From positions 15,533 through 79,532 of the forward strand of contig CAYTHB010000003.1 of assembly GCA_964437515.1 (NCBI GenBank): a stretch of DNA of 64,000 bases, given 5' to 3'. The DNA is from Sterolibacterium sp964437515. GTDB lineage: Bacteria > Pseudomonadota > Gammaproteobacteria > Burkholderiales > Rhodocyclaceae. Every line of letters starts with the position of its first letter. Position 1 is the first letter of the stretch. Below, one piece after another: positions 34,145-42,997 of this stretch. The position numbers were made by a program, and so were the translations under genes. The notes under the pieces are model-generated. The model searched no databases, was not told the DNA's origin, and saw only the letters and a program-made list of their open reading frames with translations.

Positions 34145-34825
34145 ATGCATATAACGCCCGGCGTTGTCGAAAGCGGCAAAATCATTCTCGGTCATGGCAC
34201 CGCTCTAACCGCTCTGGCCGGCACGGCCTGGCTGGCCGTGCAAACGAGTCGATCCATCGGCTGGACATCCCTCATCGCGCGCAGCCTCTTGGCCAGCTTG
34301 CTGGTGTTTTGCTGCTTTGAAGTCCTGCCGCATCATCCGGTCGGGGTCTCGGAAGTGCATCTCATCGTTGGCACCACCTTGTTCCTGCTGTTCGGCCCGG
34401 CAGCCGCTGCGATCGGCTTGGCCAGTGGTTTGCTAATCCAAGGACTATTCTTCTCACCTTTCGACCTGCCACAATACGGGATGAACGTCACCACCCTGCT
34501 ATTTCCGCTGTTCGCCGTCTCGGCACTGGCGAAAAAAATCATCGCCGCGCAGACCGCCTATGTCGATCTGAGCTACGCGCAAACCTTCAAACTCTCACTG
34601 GCCTATCAGGGGGGCATCGTCGCCTGGGTTGCCTTCTGGGCACTCTATGGTCAAGGAGCCAGTGCTGCCAATCTGCGCGAAATCGCAGCCTTTGGTGGGG
34701 CTTACCTGCTGGTGATCGCCGTCGAACCGCTGCTCGATCTGACCGTGCTGGCCGCCGCAAAGTCACTCCACGCGCAGCACCGCCCCGCGCTACTGGAACC
34801 CCGCCTGTATGCCGCACAAAACTGA
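34145..34825 (+). CDS. cbiM: CbiM-like cobalt transport membrane protein
   Basis: A 226-residue integral membrane protein with about six hydrophobic segments. It starts with the MHI tripeptide whose His2 is needed for metal binding in CbiM/NikM, and has GVSEVHLIVGTTLFLLFGP and GMNVTTLLFPLFAV. It belongs to the ECF permease group for Co2+. CbiN, CbiQ and CbiO are not adjacent, so it is either a solo importer or uses components encoded elsewhere. Its 3' end overlaps cobM by 17 bp. Confidence 0.8.
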   Translation: MHITPGVVESGKIILGHGTALTALAGTAWLAVQTSRSIGWTSLIARSLLASLLVFCCFEVLPHHPVGVSEVHLIVGTTLFLLFGPAAAAIGLASGLLIQGLFFSPFDLPQYGMNVTTLLFPLFAVSALAKKIIAAQTAYVDLSYAQTFKLSLAYQGGIVAWVAFWALYGQGASAANLREIAAFGGAYLLVIAVEPLLDLTVLAAAKSLHAQHRPALLEPRLYAAQN

Positions 34826-35642
34826 AGCTCCCGCCCCCGCGGGCACGGTCTGGTTTGTCGGGGCAGGCCCGGGCGACCCGGATCTGATCACCGTCAAGGG
34901 ACGCCGCCTACTCGAACAAGCCGGGGCGATTCTTTACGCCGGCTCGCTGGTCGACCGTGCGGCAACCGCTTTCGCCGCTGCGGATTGTGAAATTCGTGAC
35001 TCAAAGGATATGACGCTCGATGAAATGAGCGTCTGGTTGACCGAACGTGCAGCACGCCATCTCACCGTGGTTCGCCTGCAAACCGGCGACCCTGGCCTGT
35101 ACGGTGCGCTCATTGAACTGACCCGTCCGCTAACCGCCGCTCGCGTGCCTTGGGCTGTGGTTCCTGGGGTCACCTCGGCAATGGCCTCAATGGCCACTGC
35201 CGGTGAAACCCTGACCCTGCCCGAAGTCACGCAGACGGTGATTCTCACTCGCGTCGCCGGGCGCACGCCGATGCCGCCCGGCGAAGACCTCGCCGCGCTG
35301 GCCGCCCACAAGACCACCTTATGCATCTACCTCTCGATCACCTTGCTGCACAAGGTGCAAGAGCAACTCCGCGCAGCGGGTTGGCCGGAAGATGCCCCCA
35401 TACTGGTGGTACACAAAGCCTCTTGGCCCGGCGAAGAAAAAATCGTTCGTGGTACCTTGGCCGACATCAAGAAAAAATGTCAGGCTGAAAAAATCGCCAG
35501 TCAGGCGATGATCATCGCCAGCCCCACCCTCGGTGCGGCCGATTGGCCGGCGTTGATCCGCTCCAAACTCTACGACCCGGCTTTCGGTCATCGCTTCCGC
35601 AAAGCGATCGCCGTCGATCATCTGCCGGAGAGTGCTGCATGA
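34809..35642 (+). CDS. cobM: Precorrin-4 / cobalt-precorrin-4 C11-methyltransferase
   Basis: A 277-residue tetrapyrrole methylase (CobM/CbiF). VGAGPGDPDLITVKGRRLL is the N-terminal motif, LQTGDPGLYGAL the SAM loop, VVPGVTSAMASMA the substrate-side motif and TVILTRVAGRTPMP is CobM-specific. It methylates C11 with SAM. It overlaps cbiM and shares ATGA with cbiX. Confidence 0.94.
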   Translation: MPHKTEAPAPAGTVWFVGAGPGDPDLITVKGRRLLEQAGAILYAGSLVDRAATAFAAADCEIRDSKDMTLDEMSVWLTERAARHLTVVRLQTGDPGLYGALIELTRPLTAARVPWAVVPGVTSAMASMATAGETLTLPEVTQTVILTRVAGRTPMPPGEDLAALAAHKTTLCIYLSITLLHKVQEQLRAAGWPEDAPILVVHKASWPGEEKIVRGTLADIKKKCQAEKIASQAMIIASPTLGAADWPALIRSKLYDPAFGHRFRKAIAVDHLPESAA

Positions 35643-36496
35643 ATTCTGACACCACAATCCTGCTCGTCGGCCATGGTTCGCGCGGTCGCGCAGGCAACAC
35701 CGAAACCCAAGACTTCGCCGCGCAGTGGCGCGCGCGTCACCCCAACTGGCGGATCGAGCTTTGCTTTATCGAACATGCCGAAATCTTGCTCGACGAAGGA
35801 CTCGACCGTGCCGCACAAAATGCGCGCCAGGTGCGAGTGATCCCCTTCATTCTGAATGCTGCGGGTCATGTGAAGCTGGATCTGCCTAACGCCGTCGCCT
35901 CTGCCCGGCTACGTCACCCCGAGGTCGAATTTGTCGTCACCCGTCATCTTGGCATGGGACGCGATATTTTCACCGTGTTACAGAAACAGCTCGACCAGCA
36001 GATGAAATCACTGGCCATGCCCGATCCGCAGACCACGAGTGTCATCCTGCTCGGCCGAGGTTCCTCGGATGCCGGTGCCAACGGCGAACTGGCACGCATG
36101 GCGCGTTGGCTATTCGAGGCCAACGATCACGAACTGCTTGACCTTGCCTTCACCGGCATCACCTGGCCGCGATTGGAAACTGTCGTTCAACGTCATATCC
36201 GGCTCGGCATGATGCAAATCGTCATCGTGCCGGTTTATCTCTTTAACGGCGTGCTAATCGAACGTATCCATGAACAGGTGGCACGCATCAAAATACAGCA
36301 TCCGCAGATTGCCTTCGCACTTGGAATGCATTTTGGATTCGCCCCAGGTATTTCCGCGCTGCTCGATCGCCGAGCCATTGGTGGCGAGCACTCGGAGAAC
36401 GATCTGCTCGAATGCGACGGCTGCCAATACCGCGAGGCTGCCGAAGAGGCGCATCGCCACGACCATCATCATGGCTGTGCGCACCCCCATGACTGA
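35639..36496 (+). CDS. cbiX: Sirohydrochlorin cobaltochelatase, long form with His-rich tail
   Basis: A 285-residue CbiX. The N-half opens with ILLVGHGSRGRAGN and the second half repeats the fold with VILLGRGSSDAGANGE, the two-domain arrangement of long CbiX. It inserts Co2+ into sirohydrochlorin, which defines the early-cobalt route. The last ~25 residues are rich in His, Cys and Asp (HRHDHHHGCAHPHD), likely a cobalt store or delivery tail. ATG 35639 overlaps the cobM stop; the upstream open frame is a shadow of cobM. Confidence 0.92.
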   Translation: MNSDTTILLVGHGSRGRAGNTETQDFAAQWRARHPNWRIELCFIEHAEILLDEGLDRAAQNARQVRVIPFILNAAGHVKLDLPNAVASARLRHPEVEFVVTRHLGMGRDIFTVLQKQLDQQMKSLAMPDPQTTSVILLGRGSSDAGANGELARMARWLFEANDHELLDLAFTGITWPRLETVVQRHIRLGMMQIVIVPVYLFNGVLIERIHEQVARIKIQHPQIAFALGMHFGFAPGISALLDRRAIGGEHSENDLLECDGCQYREAAEEAHRHDHHHGCAHPHD

Positions 36497-36541
36497 ACCA
36501 TCGCCTCAGACAACAGCGAACACCTTGGAGACCTCTTGCCC

Positions 36542-37231
36542 ATGAGCATCGCCACCGCCTGCAATACCGTCACCGAACAGCTCACCGAAGCCGGTCGCGC
36601 CATCGAGCACGATTCCTTCGCCATCATCGATGCCGAAGCCGGGGCGCACCACTATAGCGATGAACAATGGCCGCTGGTGCGACGGATGATCCACGCCAAT
36701 GCCGACTTCGAGTTCAACGGTCTGACCGCCTTTCACCCACAGGCCATGCGTGCCGGTCTTGCCGCCGTGTTAAAGGGCGACACCCCGATCGTCGTCGATG
36801 TCGAGATGATCTGCGTTGGACTCTCACAGCCACGTCTCGCGCACTTTGGTCTCACAACGCATCACTACATCTCTGATGCTGATGTCATCCTCGCGGCCAA
36901 GGCAGAGAATAGTACCCGTGCTGTTCAGGCCATGCGAAAAGCGCAGCGGCTTGGTCAGCTCGATGGTGCCATCATCGGCATCGGCAATGCGCCCACGGCA
37001 CTGCTCGAACTCGTCAGGATGATCCGCGAAGAAGGCGTGCGCCCGGCTCTGGTCATCGGTATGCCCGTCGGTTTCGTTTCCGCTGCAGAATCGAAAGAGC
37101 AGCTGATGACCCTCACTGAAACGCCATGGGTCGCCATTCGTGGCCGCAAGGGGGGATCGACCCTGGTGGTGGCCGCCCTTCATGCCCTGCTGTCGCTGGC
37201 TGAAGCGGCGCAGAAGAAAACGGTGGCATGA
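36542..37231 (+). CDS. cbiC: Precorrin-8X / cobalt-precorrin-8 methylmutase
   Basis: A 229-residue CbiC/CobH enzyme that moves the methyl group from C11 to C12. ADFEFNGLTAFHP, VVDVEMICVGLS, AIIGIGNAPTALLEL and IGMPVGFVSAAESKEQL are typical, and the second His of FHPQAM may be the acid group. TTGGAG precedes ATG 36542. It overlaps cbiD by ATGA. Confidence 0.94.
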   Translation: MSIATACNTVTEQLTEAGRAIEHDSFAIIDAEAGAHHYSDEQWPLVRRMIHANADFEFNGLTAFHPQAMRAGLAAVLKGDTPIVVDVEMICVGLSQPRLAHFGLTTHHYISDADVILAAKAENSTRAVQAMRKAQRLGQLDGAIIGIGNAPTALLELVRMIREEGVRPALVIGMPVGFVSAAESKEQLMTLTETPWVAIRGRKGGSTLVVAALHALLSLAEAAQKKTVA

Positions 37232-38370
37232 ACGAAACGACCAAGATTCGCAAGGGCGATGCCCGGCGTAAGCGCGGCAATCGCACAGGCTTCACCACCG
37301 GAGCCTGTGCGGCTGCAGCGGCACGTGCGGCAACGCTGGGCTTGCTCGATGGCGAGGTTCCCACGCAAGTGCAATGCCGCCTGCCCAACGGCCAAGAGGT
37401 TCTTTTTGCAGTCATCGACGGCTACGTCGACTCGCATCAGCAACACGCTCATGCTGTCATCATCAAAGATGCAGGCGACGATCCGGATGCAACAGATCGT
37501 GCGCATATGACTGCCGATGTCTGCCGGCTGCCGCAACGCGCGGGTGAGCTATTGCTGAAAGGCGGTGCGGGGGTCGGTACAGTCACCAAGCCCGGCCTGG
37601 GTTTGACGATCGGTGACCCGGCCATCAACCCCATACCACGCCGCAACATCATCGAGAATGTGCGTGCGGTGGCAAGTACCTTGCTGCTCCATGACGGCCT
37701 GGAAATCACCCTCTCCGTACCGGGTGGAGAAGAAATGGCGAAACGCACATTGAACGCCCGCCTAGGCATTCTCGGTGGAATTTCCATTCTCGGAACGACC
37801 GGCATCGTGCGTCCCTATTCGACCGCTGCCTTCCGCGCCAGCGTGATTCAAGCCGTCGATGTCGCCTTCAATCAAGGGCAGCGTCATCTGGTATTCACCA
37901 CCGGCGGGCGCACCGAAAAATTCGCCATGCGCACGCTGCCTGATCTCGATGAATCCTGCTTTGTACAAATGGGTGATTTCGTCAAAGCCGCATTCACCCG
38001 TGCCATTCGTCATCAAACACCGCGTATCACCGTGGGTGCGATGGTCGGCAAGCTCACCAAAATGTGCCAGGGGCTCTCGGTCACCCATGCCTGGAAAGCC
38101 GAAATCGACCGCGACATCCTCGCCGCATCGGCGCATGAAGTCGGTGCACCTGCTGATCTGGTTGAAGCAATCCGCGCAGCCGAAACCGCGCGCTTTGCCG
38201 CAGAAGGGCTGGCGACACTCGGCCTCACAGAAGCCTTTCATCGTCGCTTGGCAATCAAAGCCATACGCAGCCTCAAGCAATGCCACCCCGGTGACTATCA
38301 ATTAAACGTGCTGGTCTGCGATTTCGAAGGCCAATTCATTTGTCGAGTGGAACAACATGAAGCCGATTGA
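37228..38370 (+). CDS. cbiD: Cobalt-precorrin-5B C1-methyltransferase
   Basis: A 380-residue CbiD. GNRTGFTTGACAAAAARAAT is the N-terminal signature, with LLLKGGAGVGTVTKPGL and PAINPIPRRNI after it; GTTGIVRPYS and FTTGGRTEKFA follow. CbiD acts with CbiG in the cobalt-early pathway in place of the O2-dependent CobG/CobF steps. It overlaps cbiC and, by 14 bp, cbiET. Confidence 0.95.
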   Translation: MNETTKIRKGDARRKRGNRTGFTTGACAAAAARAATLGLLDGEVPTQVQCRLPNGQEVLFAVIDGYVDSHQQHAHAVIIKDAGDDPDATDRAHMTADVCRLPQRAGELLLKGGAGVGTVTKPGLGLTIGDPAINPIPRRNIIENVRAVASTLLLHDGLEITLSVPGGEEMAKRTLNARLGILGGISILGTTGIVRPYSTAAFRASVIQAVDVAFNQGQRHLVFTTGGRTEKFAMRTLPDLDESCFVQMGDFVKAAFTRAIRHQTPRITVGAMVGKLTKMCQGLSVTHAWKAEIDRDILAASAHEVGAPADLVEAIRAAETARFAAEGLATLGLTEAFHRRLAIKAIRSLKQCHPGDYQLNVLVCDFEGQFICRVEQHEAD

Positions 38371-39691
38371 ACACCTTGCATCGCCCAGAATTGCGGAAAA
38401 TTGCACCCTGATCGGGATACTCGATGACGGCTGGGATGGCCTGAGCGAAAACGCCCGCCAGAAACTGCTCGCCGCCGATCTGGTGATCGGCGTGGCGCGC
38501 ACGCTCGAACAGGTGCGTCCGTATTTGGCATCGAAGACCAATATCGAGCAGCGTCAGATGGACGGACAACTGGCGCGCTTACCCGAATGGATTGCCGACG
38601 CTCTCGATCAGGATTTGAAAGTCGTCACCCTGGCCACGGGTGACCCTCTGTGTCATGGTATGGCCTCCTGGCTGGTCGGCAAGCTGGGCGCAACTCGCTT
38701 TGAAATTCTCCCCACGGTGTCCACGCTGCAACTGGCCTGTGCCCGCTTCAAAATCGCCTGGCAGGATTTCCGGATTGCCAGCTGTCACAGTGCCGATGCC
38801 GGAGAATGGTTTTTCGGTGCGCCACCGTCTCACGGCTTGTATCCCCTGATGCGCGCCATCGCTCGCCATCCGCGCGTCATGGCATTCACCAGCCCGGAGA
38901 ATACGCCCGCCCGTCTGGCGCGTGCCTTGATCATCGCGGGTTATGCTGAGGATACTCGCCTTTCAGTCGCCTGCCGCCTGCGGTTGCCTGACGAAGCCCT
39001 CTATCCGCAGCTCACACTTGACGAGGCGACACGTATCGAATTTCCGCAGCCCAATAGCGTTCTCATTGAGCGCAATGAAGCACGACAGGCAAGGTCCAGC
39101 ACCTCACCGGATTTTGGTCTAGAGGATGACGAATACCTGCAACGTTCACCAGAAAAAGGATTGATTACCAAACAGGAAGCTCGCGCACTATCGCTGGCCA
39201 AGCTGCGTCTGGCGGACGATGCCATTGTTTGGGACATCGGTGCTGGCTCTGGCGCAGTCGGTTTGGAGGCGGCACGGCTTGCTCCGGCAGGACATGTCTG
39301 GGCCATCGAAAAAAATCTCACGGATGCGACCAATGCCCGCGTCAATGCACAGCACTTCAGAATCGGCAATTACACGCTGATCGAAGGCAAAGCACCGCAA
39401 CATCTCGATACCTGGCCCGATCCTGATGCGGTATTCATCGGCGGCTCGGGGGGTGAGCTCGCCGTTCTCATTCAGTTAGCACTGCAGCGCCTGAGGCCGC
39501 AAGGACGGCTGGTGATGAATTTTGTCACGCTGGAAAATCTGGCCACCGCCACCACCACATTACAAGCAGACGGAGCACGCTGGGAAGTAGTGCAACTGCA
39601 AGCCAGCCGCAGCCAGCCGATTCTCGATATGCACCGAATGGCCGCGCAAAACCCGGTATGGATCATCACTGCCCGCAAGAACATTTCATGA
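38357..39691 (+). CDS. cbiET: Fused cobalt-precorrin-7 C5- and C15-methyltransferase/decarboxylase
   Basis: A 444-residue CbiE-CbiT (CobL-like) fusion. The CbiE half (to ~residue 220) has ATGDPLCHGMASWL and LPTVSTLQLACARF, a diverged tetrapyrrole methylase. The CbiT half begins near GLITKQEARALSLAKL and has the SAM motif VWDIGAGSGAVGLEAA and VFIGGSGGEL. The fusion methylates C5 and C15 and removes the C12 acetate carboxyl. It shares ATGA with the next gene. Confidence 0.93.
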   Translation: MKPIEHLASPRIAENCTLIGILDDGWDGLSENARQKLLAADLVIGVARTLEQVRPYLASKTNIEQRQMDGQLARLPEWIADALDQDLKVVTLATGDPLCHGMASWLVGKLGATRFEILPTVSTLQLACARFKIAWQDFRIASCHSADAGEWFFGAPPSHGLYPLMRAIARHPRVMAFTSPENTPARLARALIIAGYAEDTRLSVACRLRLPDEALYPQLTLDEATRIEFPQPNSVLIERNEARQARSSTSPDFGLEDDEYLQRSPEKGLITKQEARALSLAKLRLADDAIVWDIGAGSGAVGLEAARLAPAGHVWAIEKNLTDATNARVNAQHFRIGNYTLIEGKAPQHLDTWPDPDAVFIGGSGGELAVLIQLALQRLRPQGRLVMNFVTLENLATATTTLQADGARWEVVQLQASRSQPILDMHRMAAQNPVWIITARKNIS

Positions 39692-40473
39692 ACACATCCA
39701 CCCCACGCATCGGCAAACTCATCGGTGCTTCGCTAGGCCCGGGCGACCCACAACTCATTACGCGGCGCGCCTGGGACGCGCTCCAATCCGGCGCACGCTG
39801 GCTCTACCCGGTAAAAAAAGCCGAGGAGTCCTCCTATGCACTGAGCATCGTCGAACGCGGCGGGCTGAGCATCCCTGACGATGCCGTGGCACTGGTCTTT
39901 CCGATGACCCGCGATGCCGACATTCTCGCCAAAGCCTGGGCGCGCGCTGCGGAACAAACGGCGGTATTGCTCGCCGAAGGGCGTGATCTGGTATTTCTCG
40001 TTGAAGGCGATGCTTCTACATTTTCCACCTTCGGCCACCTTGCCCGTGTGGTTCGTGAACGTCTGCCACAACTCGAAGTCGAAACCATTCCCGGCGTTTC
40101 TTCGTTTGCCGCTGCCGCTGCCGCCACTGGTGTGACGCTGGCCGAAGAGGACGAAACAATGGCGGTCATCCCGGCCAACTACGGCATCGAGATCATCGAC
40201 CATTTGCTCGATGAATTCGACACCTTGGCACTGCTCAAGGTCAAACCGATGATCGACGAAGTCATCGGCCTGCTCGAACAGCGCGAGCTTCTGAATAGTT
40301 CGGTCTTCGTCGAAAAAGTCGGCGCACCCGACGAGCGTATCGTTCGCGACGTGGCTGCGTTGAAAGGGGAAAAAGTGGGCTATCTCTCCTTGATGCTGGT
40401 GCAAAACCCGAAGCGCGTGCGTGGCGAATTGCGGCGCGGCTGCAGACAACGACAGACCCAAGCTGAAACATGA
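39688..40473 (+). CDS. cobI: Precorrin-2 / cobalt-precorrin-2 C20-methyltransferase
   Basis: A 261-residue CobI/CbiL. GKLIGASLGPGDPQLITRRA, EGDASTFSTFGHL and ETIPGVSSFAAAAA are the family landmarks, with LLKVKPMIDEVIGLL near the C-terminus. It methylates C20, the first corrin-specific step after cobalt insertion. ATG 39688 overlaps the cbiET stop, and its own stop overlaps cbiG. Confidence 0.94.
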   Translation: MNTSTPRIGKLIGASLGPGDPQLITRRAWDALQSGARWLYPVKKAEESSYALSIVERGGLSIPDDAVALVFPMTRDADILAKAWARAAEQTAVLLAEGRDLVFLVEGDASTFSTFGHLARVVRERLPQLEVETIPGVSSFAAAAAATGVTLAEEDETMAVIPANYGIEIIDHLLDEFDTLALLKVKPMIDEVIGLLEQRELLNSSVFVEKVGAPDERIVRDVAALKGEKVGYLSLMLVQNPKRVRGELRRGCRQRQTQAET

Positions 40474-41633
40474 ACATCGCCGTACTTGCCATCACTCGCC
40501 ACGGTATCGTGCAGGCCGCACGCTGCATTGCCACGCTGAAAAACACTCACCCCGCTCCTTCGCTCTTCGTACCAGAAAAATTCCGCACCGAAGCCGAAAC
40601 CCTCGTAAGCGAGGCTTATCCATGTCATGGCTATACGGGCAAAACGGGGGAACAAATACCCCTGCTGTTTTCGAACTTCGATGCGCTCATCTGCCTCATC
40701 TCGCTGGGTGCTGTGGTTCGCCTGATCGCACCGCATCTAAAAAACAAAGACAGCGACCCTGCGGTTCTGGTGGTCGATGAGGCAGGACACTTCGTCATCC
40801 CGCTGCTTTCCGGCCATACCGGAGGTGCCAATGCGCTGGCCGTACAGTTAGCCAAACAACTCGATGCACAGGCTGTGCTGACCACGGCTTCAGACACACG
40901 GCAAACCTTGGCAGTCGATTTGCTCGGCCATGAATTCGGCTGGGATATCGAGGCCGACCACGACACCCTGGTGCGCGCCAGCGCAGCCGTGGTGAATGAC
41001 GAACCGGTGGCCATCGTCCAGGAAGTCGGTCGCACCGACTGGTGGCATGGTCATGCCAATGGCCGGTGCGGCCCCTTACCGGAGAACCTGCACGTGTTCG
41101 GGCAGATCGAACAAGTGGCCACAGAAAACTTTGCCGCTGTGTTGTGGATTGCCAACCGCCCGTTACCTGCACCGCTCGTTGAACCACTGGCAGGGCGTTG
41201 CGTGAAATATCGCCCACCATCGACACCGAGCGACGCACAGAAAATTGCCCTAGGTATCGGTTGCGACCGTGGCACACCGGCCACCACGATCCACGCCTGT
41301 ATCGCAGATGCGCTGACCGCTTGTGGAAGAAACATCACCGAGGTTGCGGCCGTCGCCTCGATCGACCTCAAGGCTGACGAAGCCGGCCTGCTCGCCGTCG
41401 CGCAATCCTGTGGATGGAAAATCCATTTTTATCCTGCCAGCGCGCTGGCCAAAGTGGATGTGCCCCATCCGTCAGAAACCGTTCGCCAATACACCGGCAC
41501 CCCTTCGGTGGCTGAAGCGGCTGCACTGCTTGCCGCGGGGGGCGCTCAAGATCAACTGATCGTCGAAAAACACAAACGGCGCGGCGCAGATGGCCGTAAT
41601 GCCACCGTCTCCATTGCAAGGATGAAACCATGA
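40470..41633 (+). CDS. cbiG: Cobalt-precorrin-5A hydrolase
   Basis: A 387-residue CbiG that opens the delta-lactone and releases acetaldehyde. The N-domain has FDALICLISLGAVVRLIAPHL and VIPLLSGHTGGANALA; the C-domain has KIALGIGCDRGTPATTIHACI and ASIDLKADEAGLLAVAQ. It is a defining gene of the cobalt-early pathway. It overlaps cobI and cbiH by ATGA at both ends. Confidence 0.95.
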   Translation: MNIAVLAITRHGIVQAARCIATLKNTHPAPSLFVPEKFRTEAETLVSEAYPCHGYTGKTGEQIPLLFSNFDALICLISLGAVVRLIAPHLKNKDSDPAVLVVDEAGHFVIPLLSGHTGGANALAVQLAKQLDAQAVLTTASDTRQTLAVDLLGHEFGWDIEADHDTLVRASAAVVNDEPVAIVQEVGRTDWWHGHANGRCGPLPENLHVFGQIEQVATENFAAVLWIANRPLPAPLVEPLAGRCVKYRPPSTPSDAQKIALGIGCDRGTPATTIHACIADALTACGRNITEVAAVASIDLKADEAGLLAVAQSCGWKIHFYPASALAKVDVPHPSETVRQYTGTPSVAEAAALLAAGGAQDQLIVEKHKRRGADGRNATVSIARMKP

Positions 41634-42610
41634 ACGGCAAGATCATGCTGGTGGGCTTGGGCCCCGGCAACCAGGAACACCTGACGGCACGCGCTCGCGC
41701 AGCCATCGCCGAAGCCGACACCATCATCGGTTATGTGACATACATTCGGCTGGTCGCCGACCTGCTCGATGGCAAGGAGGTCATCAAGAAATCAATGACC
41801 GAAGAACTCGATCGTGCGATCGAAGCACTGGATCGCGCCCGACAAGGGCGCAAGGTCGCGCTGATTTCATCGGGTGATGCGGGTGTCTACGGCATGGCGG
41901 GGCCCACTTTCGAAGTTCTGTTTCAGGCCGGTTGGACACCCGAAGCAGGGATCGAAGTCGAAATCATTCCGGGCGCATCAGCACTCAACAGTTGCGCGGC
42001 ACTGGTCGGCGCGCCCCTCACCCATGATTTCTGTGCGATCTCCCTGTCCGATCTGCTCACCCCCTGGCCGGTCATCGCACGACGGCTGGATGCGGCAGCC
42101 TATGCCGACTTCGTCATTGCGCTCTATAACCCGAAGAGCGGCCGACGCTCGGAGCAGATCATTCATGCACAACAACTCCTGCTACGTCACCGTGATCCAC
42201 AAACACCCGTGGCCATCGTCAAATCAGCGTGGCGACCCAAACAACGCATCGAATTCACGACGCTCGAACGCATGACGGAATGCGAAATCGGCATGCTGAC
42301 CACCGTGTTGATCGGTAATTCAATGACCTTCATCCGCCATGGCCTGATGGTCACACCGCGTGGTTACGCCAATAAATATGCCGTCGAAGGCGGCGAACGC
42401 AATATCAATAACGGCGAACAGGCCGGACGATCGCTCAGCACAGGACTGGCCGGATGGCGTGCCGCATTACACGCAGACCATGCACGCGGCATCTCTTGTG
42501 CGACCCTGGCGACACAACATCGCCTGCCTGCGGATTACATCCAGTCTCTGCTCGAACTCACTCTAACCCATGATCAGGAGGTCAGCCTCACCGCAAAAGA
42601 CAGCGATTAA
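41630..42610 (+). CDS. cbiH: Precorrin-3B / cobalt-precorrin-3 C17-methyltransferase with C-terminal extension
   Basis: A 326-residue CbiH/CobJ. IMLVGLGPGNQEHLT, ISSGDAGVYGMAGP, IIPGASALNSCAA and DFVIALYNPKSGRR are diagnostic. It methylates C17 with ring contraction. Single-domain homologues end near residue 245, at RGYANKY; here about 80 more residues follow, including helical ISCATLATQHRLPADYIQSLLEL, which looks like a small HTH-type bundle of unknown role. Riboswitch 2 begins about 10 bp after its stop. Confidence 0.92.
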   Translation: MNGKIMLVGLGPGNQEHLTARARAAIAEADTIIGYVTYIRLVADLLDGKEVIKKSMTEELDRAIEALDRARQGRKVALISSGDAGVYGMAGPTFEVLFQAGWTPEAGIEVEIIPGASALNSCAALVGAPLTHDFCAISLSDLLTPWPVIARRLDAAAYADFVIALYNPKSGRRSEQIIHAQQLLLRHRDPQTPVAIVKSAWRPKQRIEFTTLERMTECEIGMLTTVLIGNSMTFIRHGLMVTPRGYANKYAVEGGERNINNGEQAGRSLSTGLAGWRAALHADHARGISCATLATQHRLPADYIQSLLELTLTHDQEVSLTAKDSD

Positions 42611-42620
42611 ATTCAAATGA

Positions 42621-42865
42621 CCACAGGTGTCCGTCATCGCAAGATGCTGGATGAAACGGGAACGGGGTGCGCGTATTGAAACACGATGGTACGCAATGCC
42701 CCGGCTGCTCCCGCAACGGTAAGCCCTTTCGGATGTTTCAACGCGACTCATATTTTCTACGAGCCGCGAGCCACTGACCGGCAACGTGGCATCGCTTGAC
42801 TGCGATGTGCGCGAACCGCTTGGGAAGGCGAAGCATCAAGACGGGTCAGCCCGGAGACCGGCCTG
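42621..42865 (+). promoter_or_regulatory. Cobalamin riboswitch 2 (operon-internal)
   Basis: A second aptamer with AGGTGTCCGTC, GATGAAACGGGAAC, GGCTGCTCCCGCAACGGTAAGC, the B12 box GAGCCACTGACC...CGCTTGGGAAGGCG (about 42768-42830) and AGCCCGGAGACCGGCC (42848-42863). Compared with riboswitch 1 its peripheral arm is longer. It lies between cbiH and the TonB receptor gene, so it can tune the second half of the locus separately. Confidence 0.94.
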
Positions 42866-42997
42866 TGATCTTCATGTCCGCCTCTGCCTTGATGCGATGT
42901 CCATTGGCAGAGGCGACTGCACTACAACCATGCGCTGCGGGATGTGGAACCCGCCCGTCCGGCCTGTTCCTTTCAGCGCATTATTCAGGTCAATATC

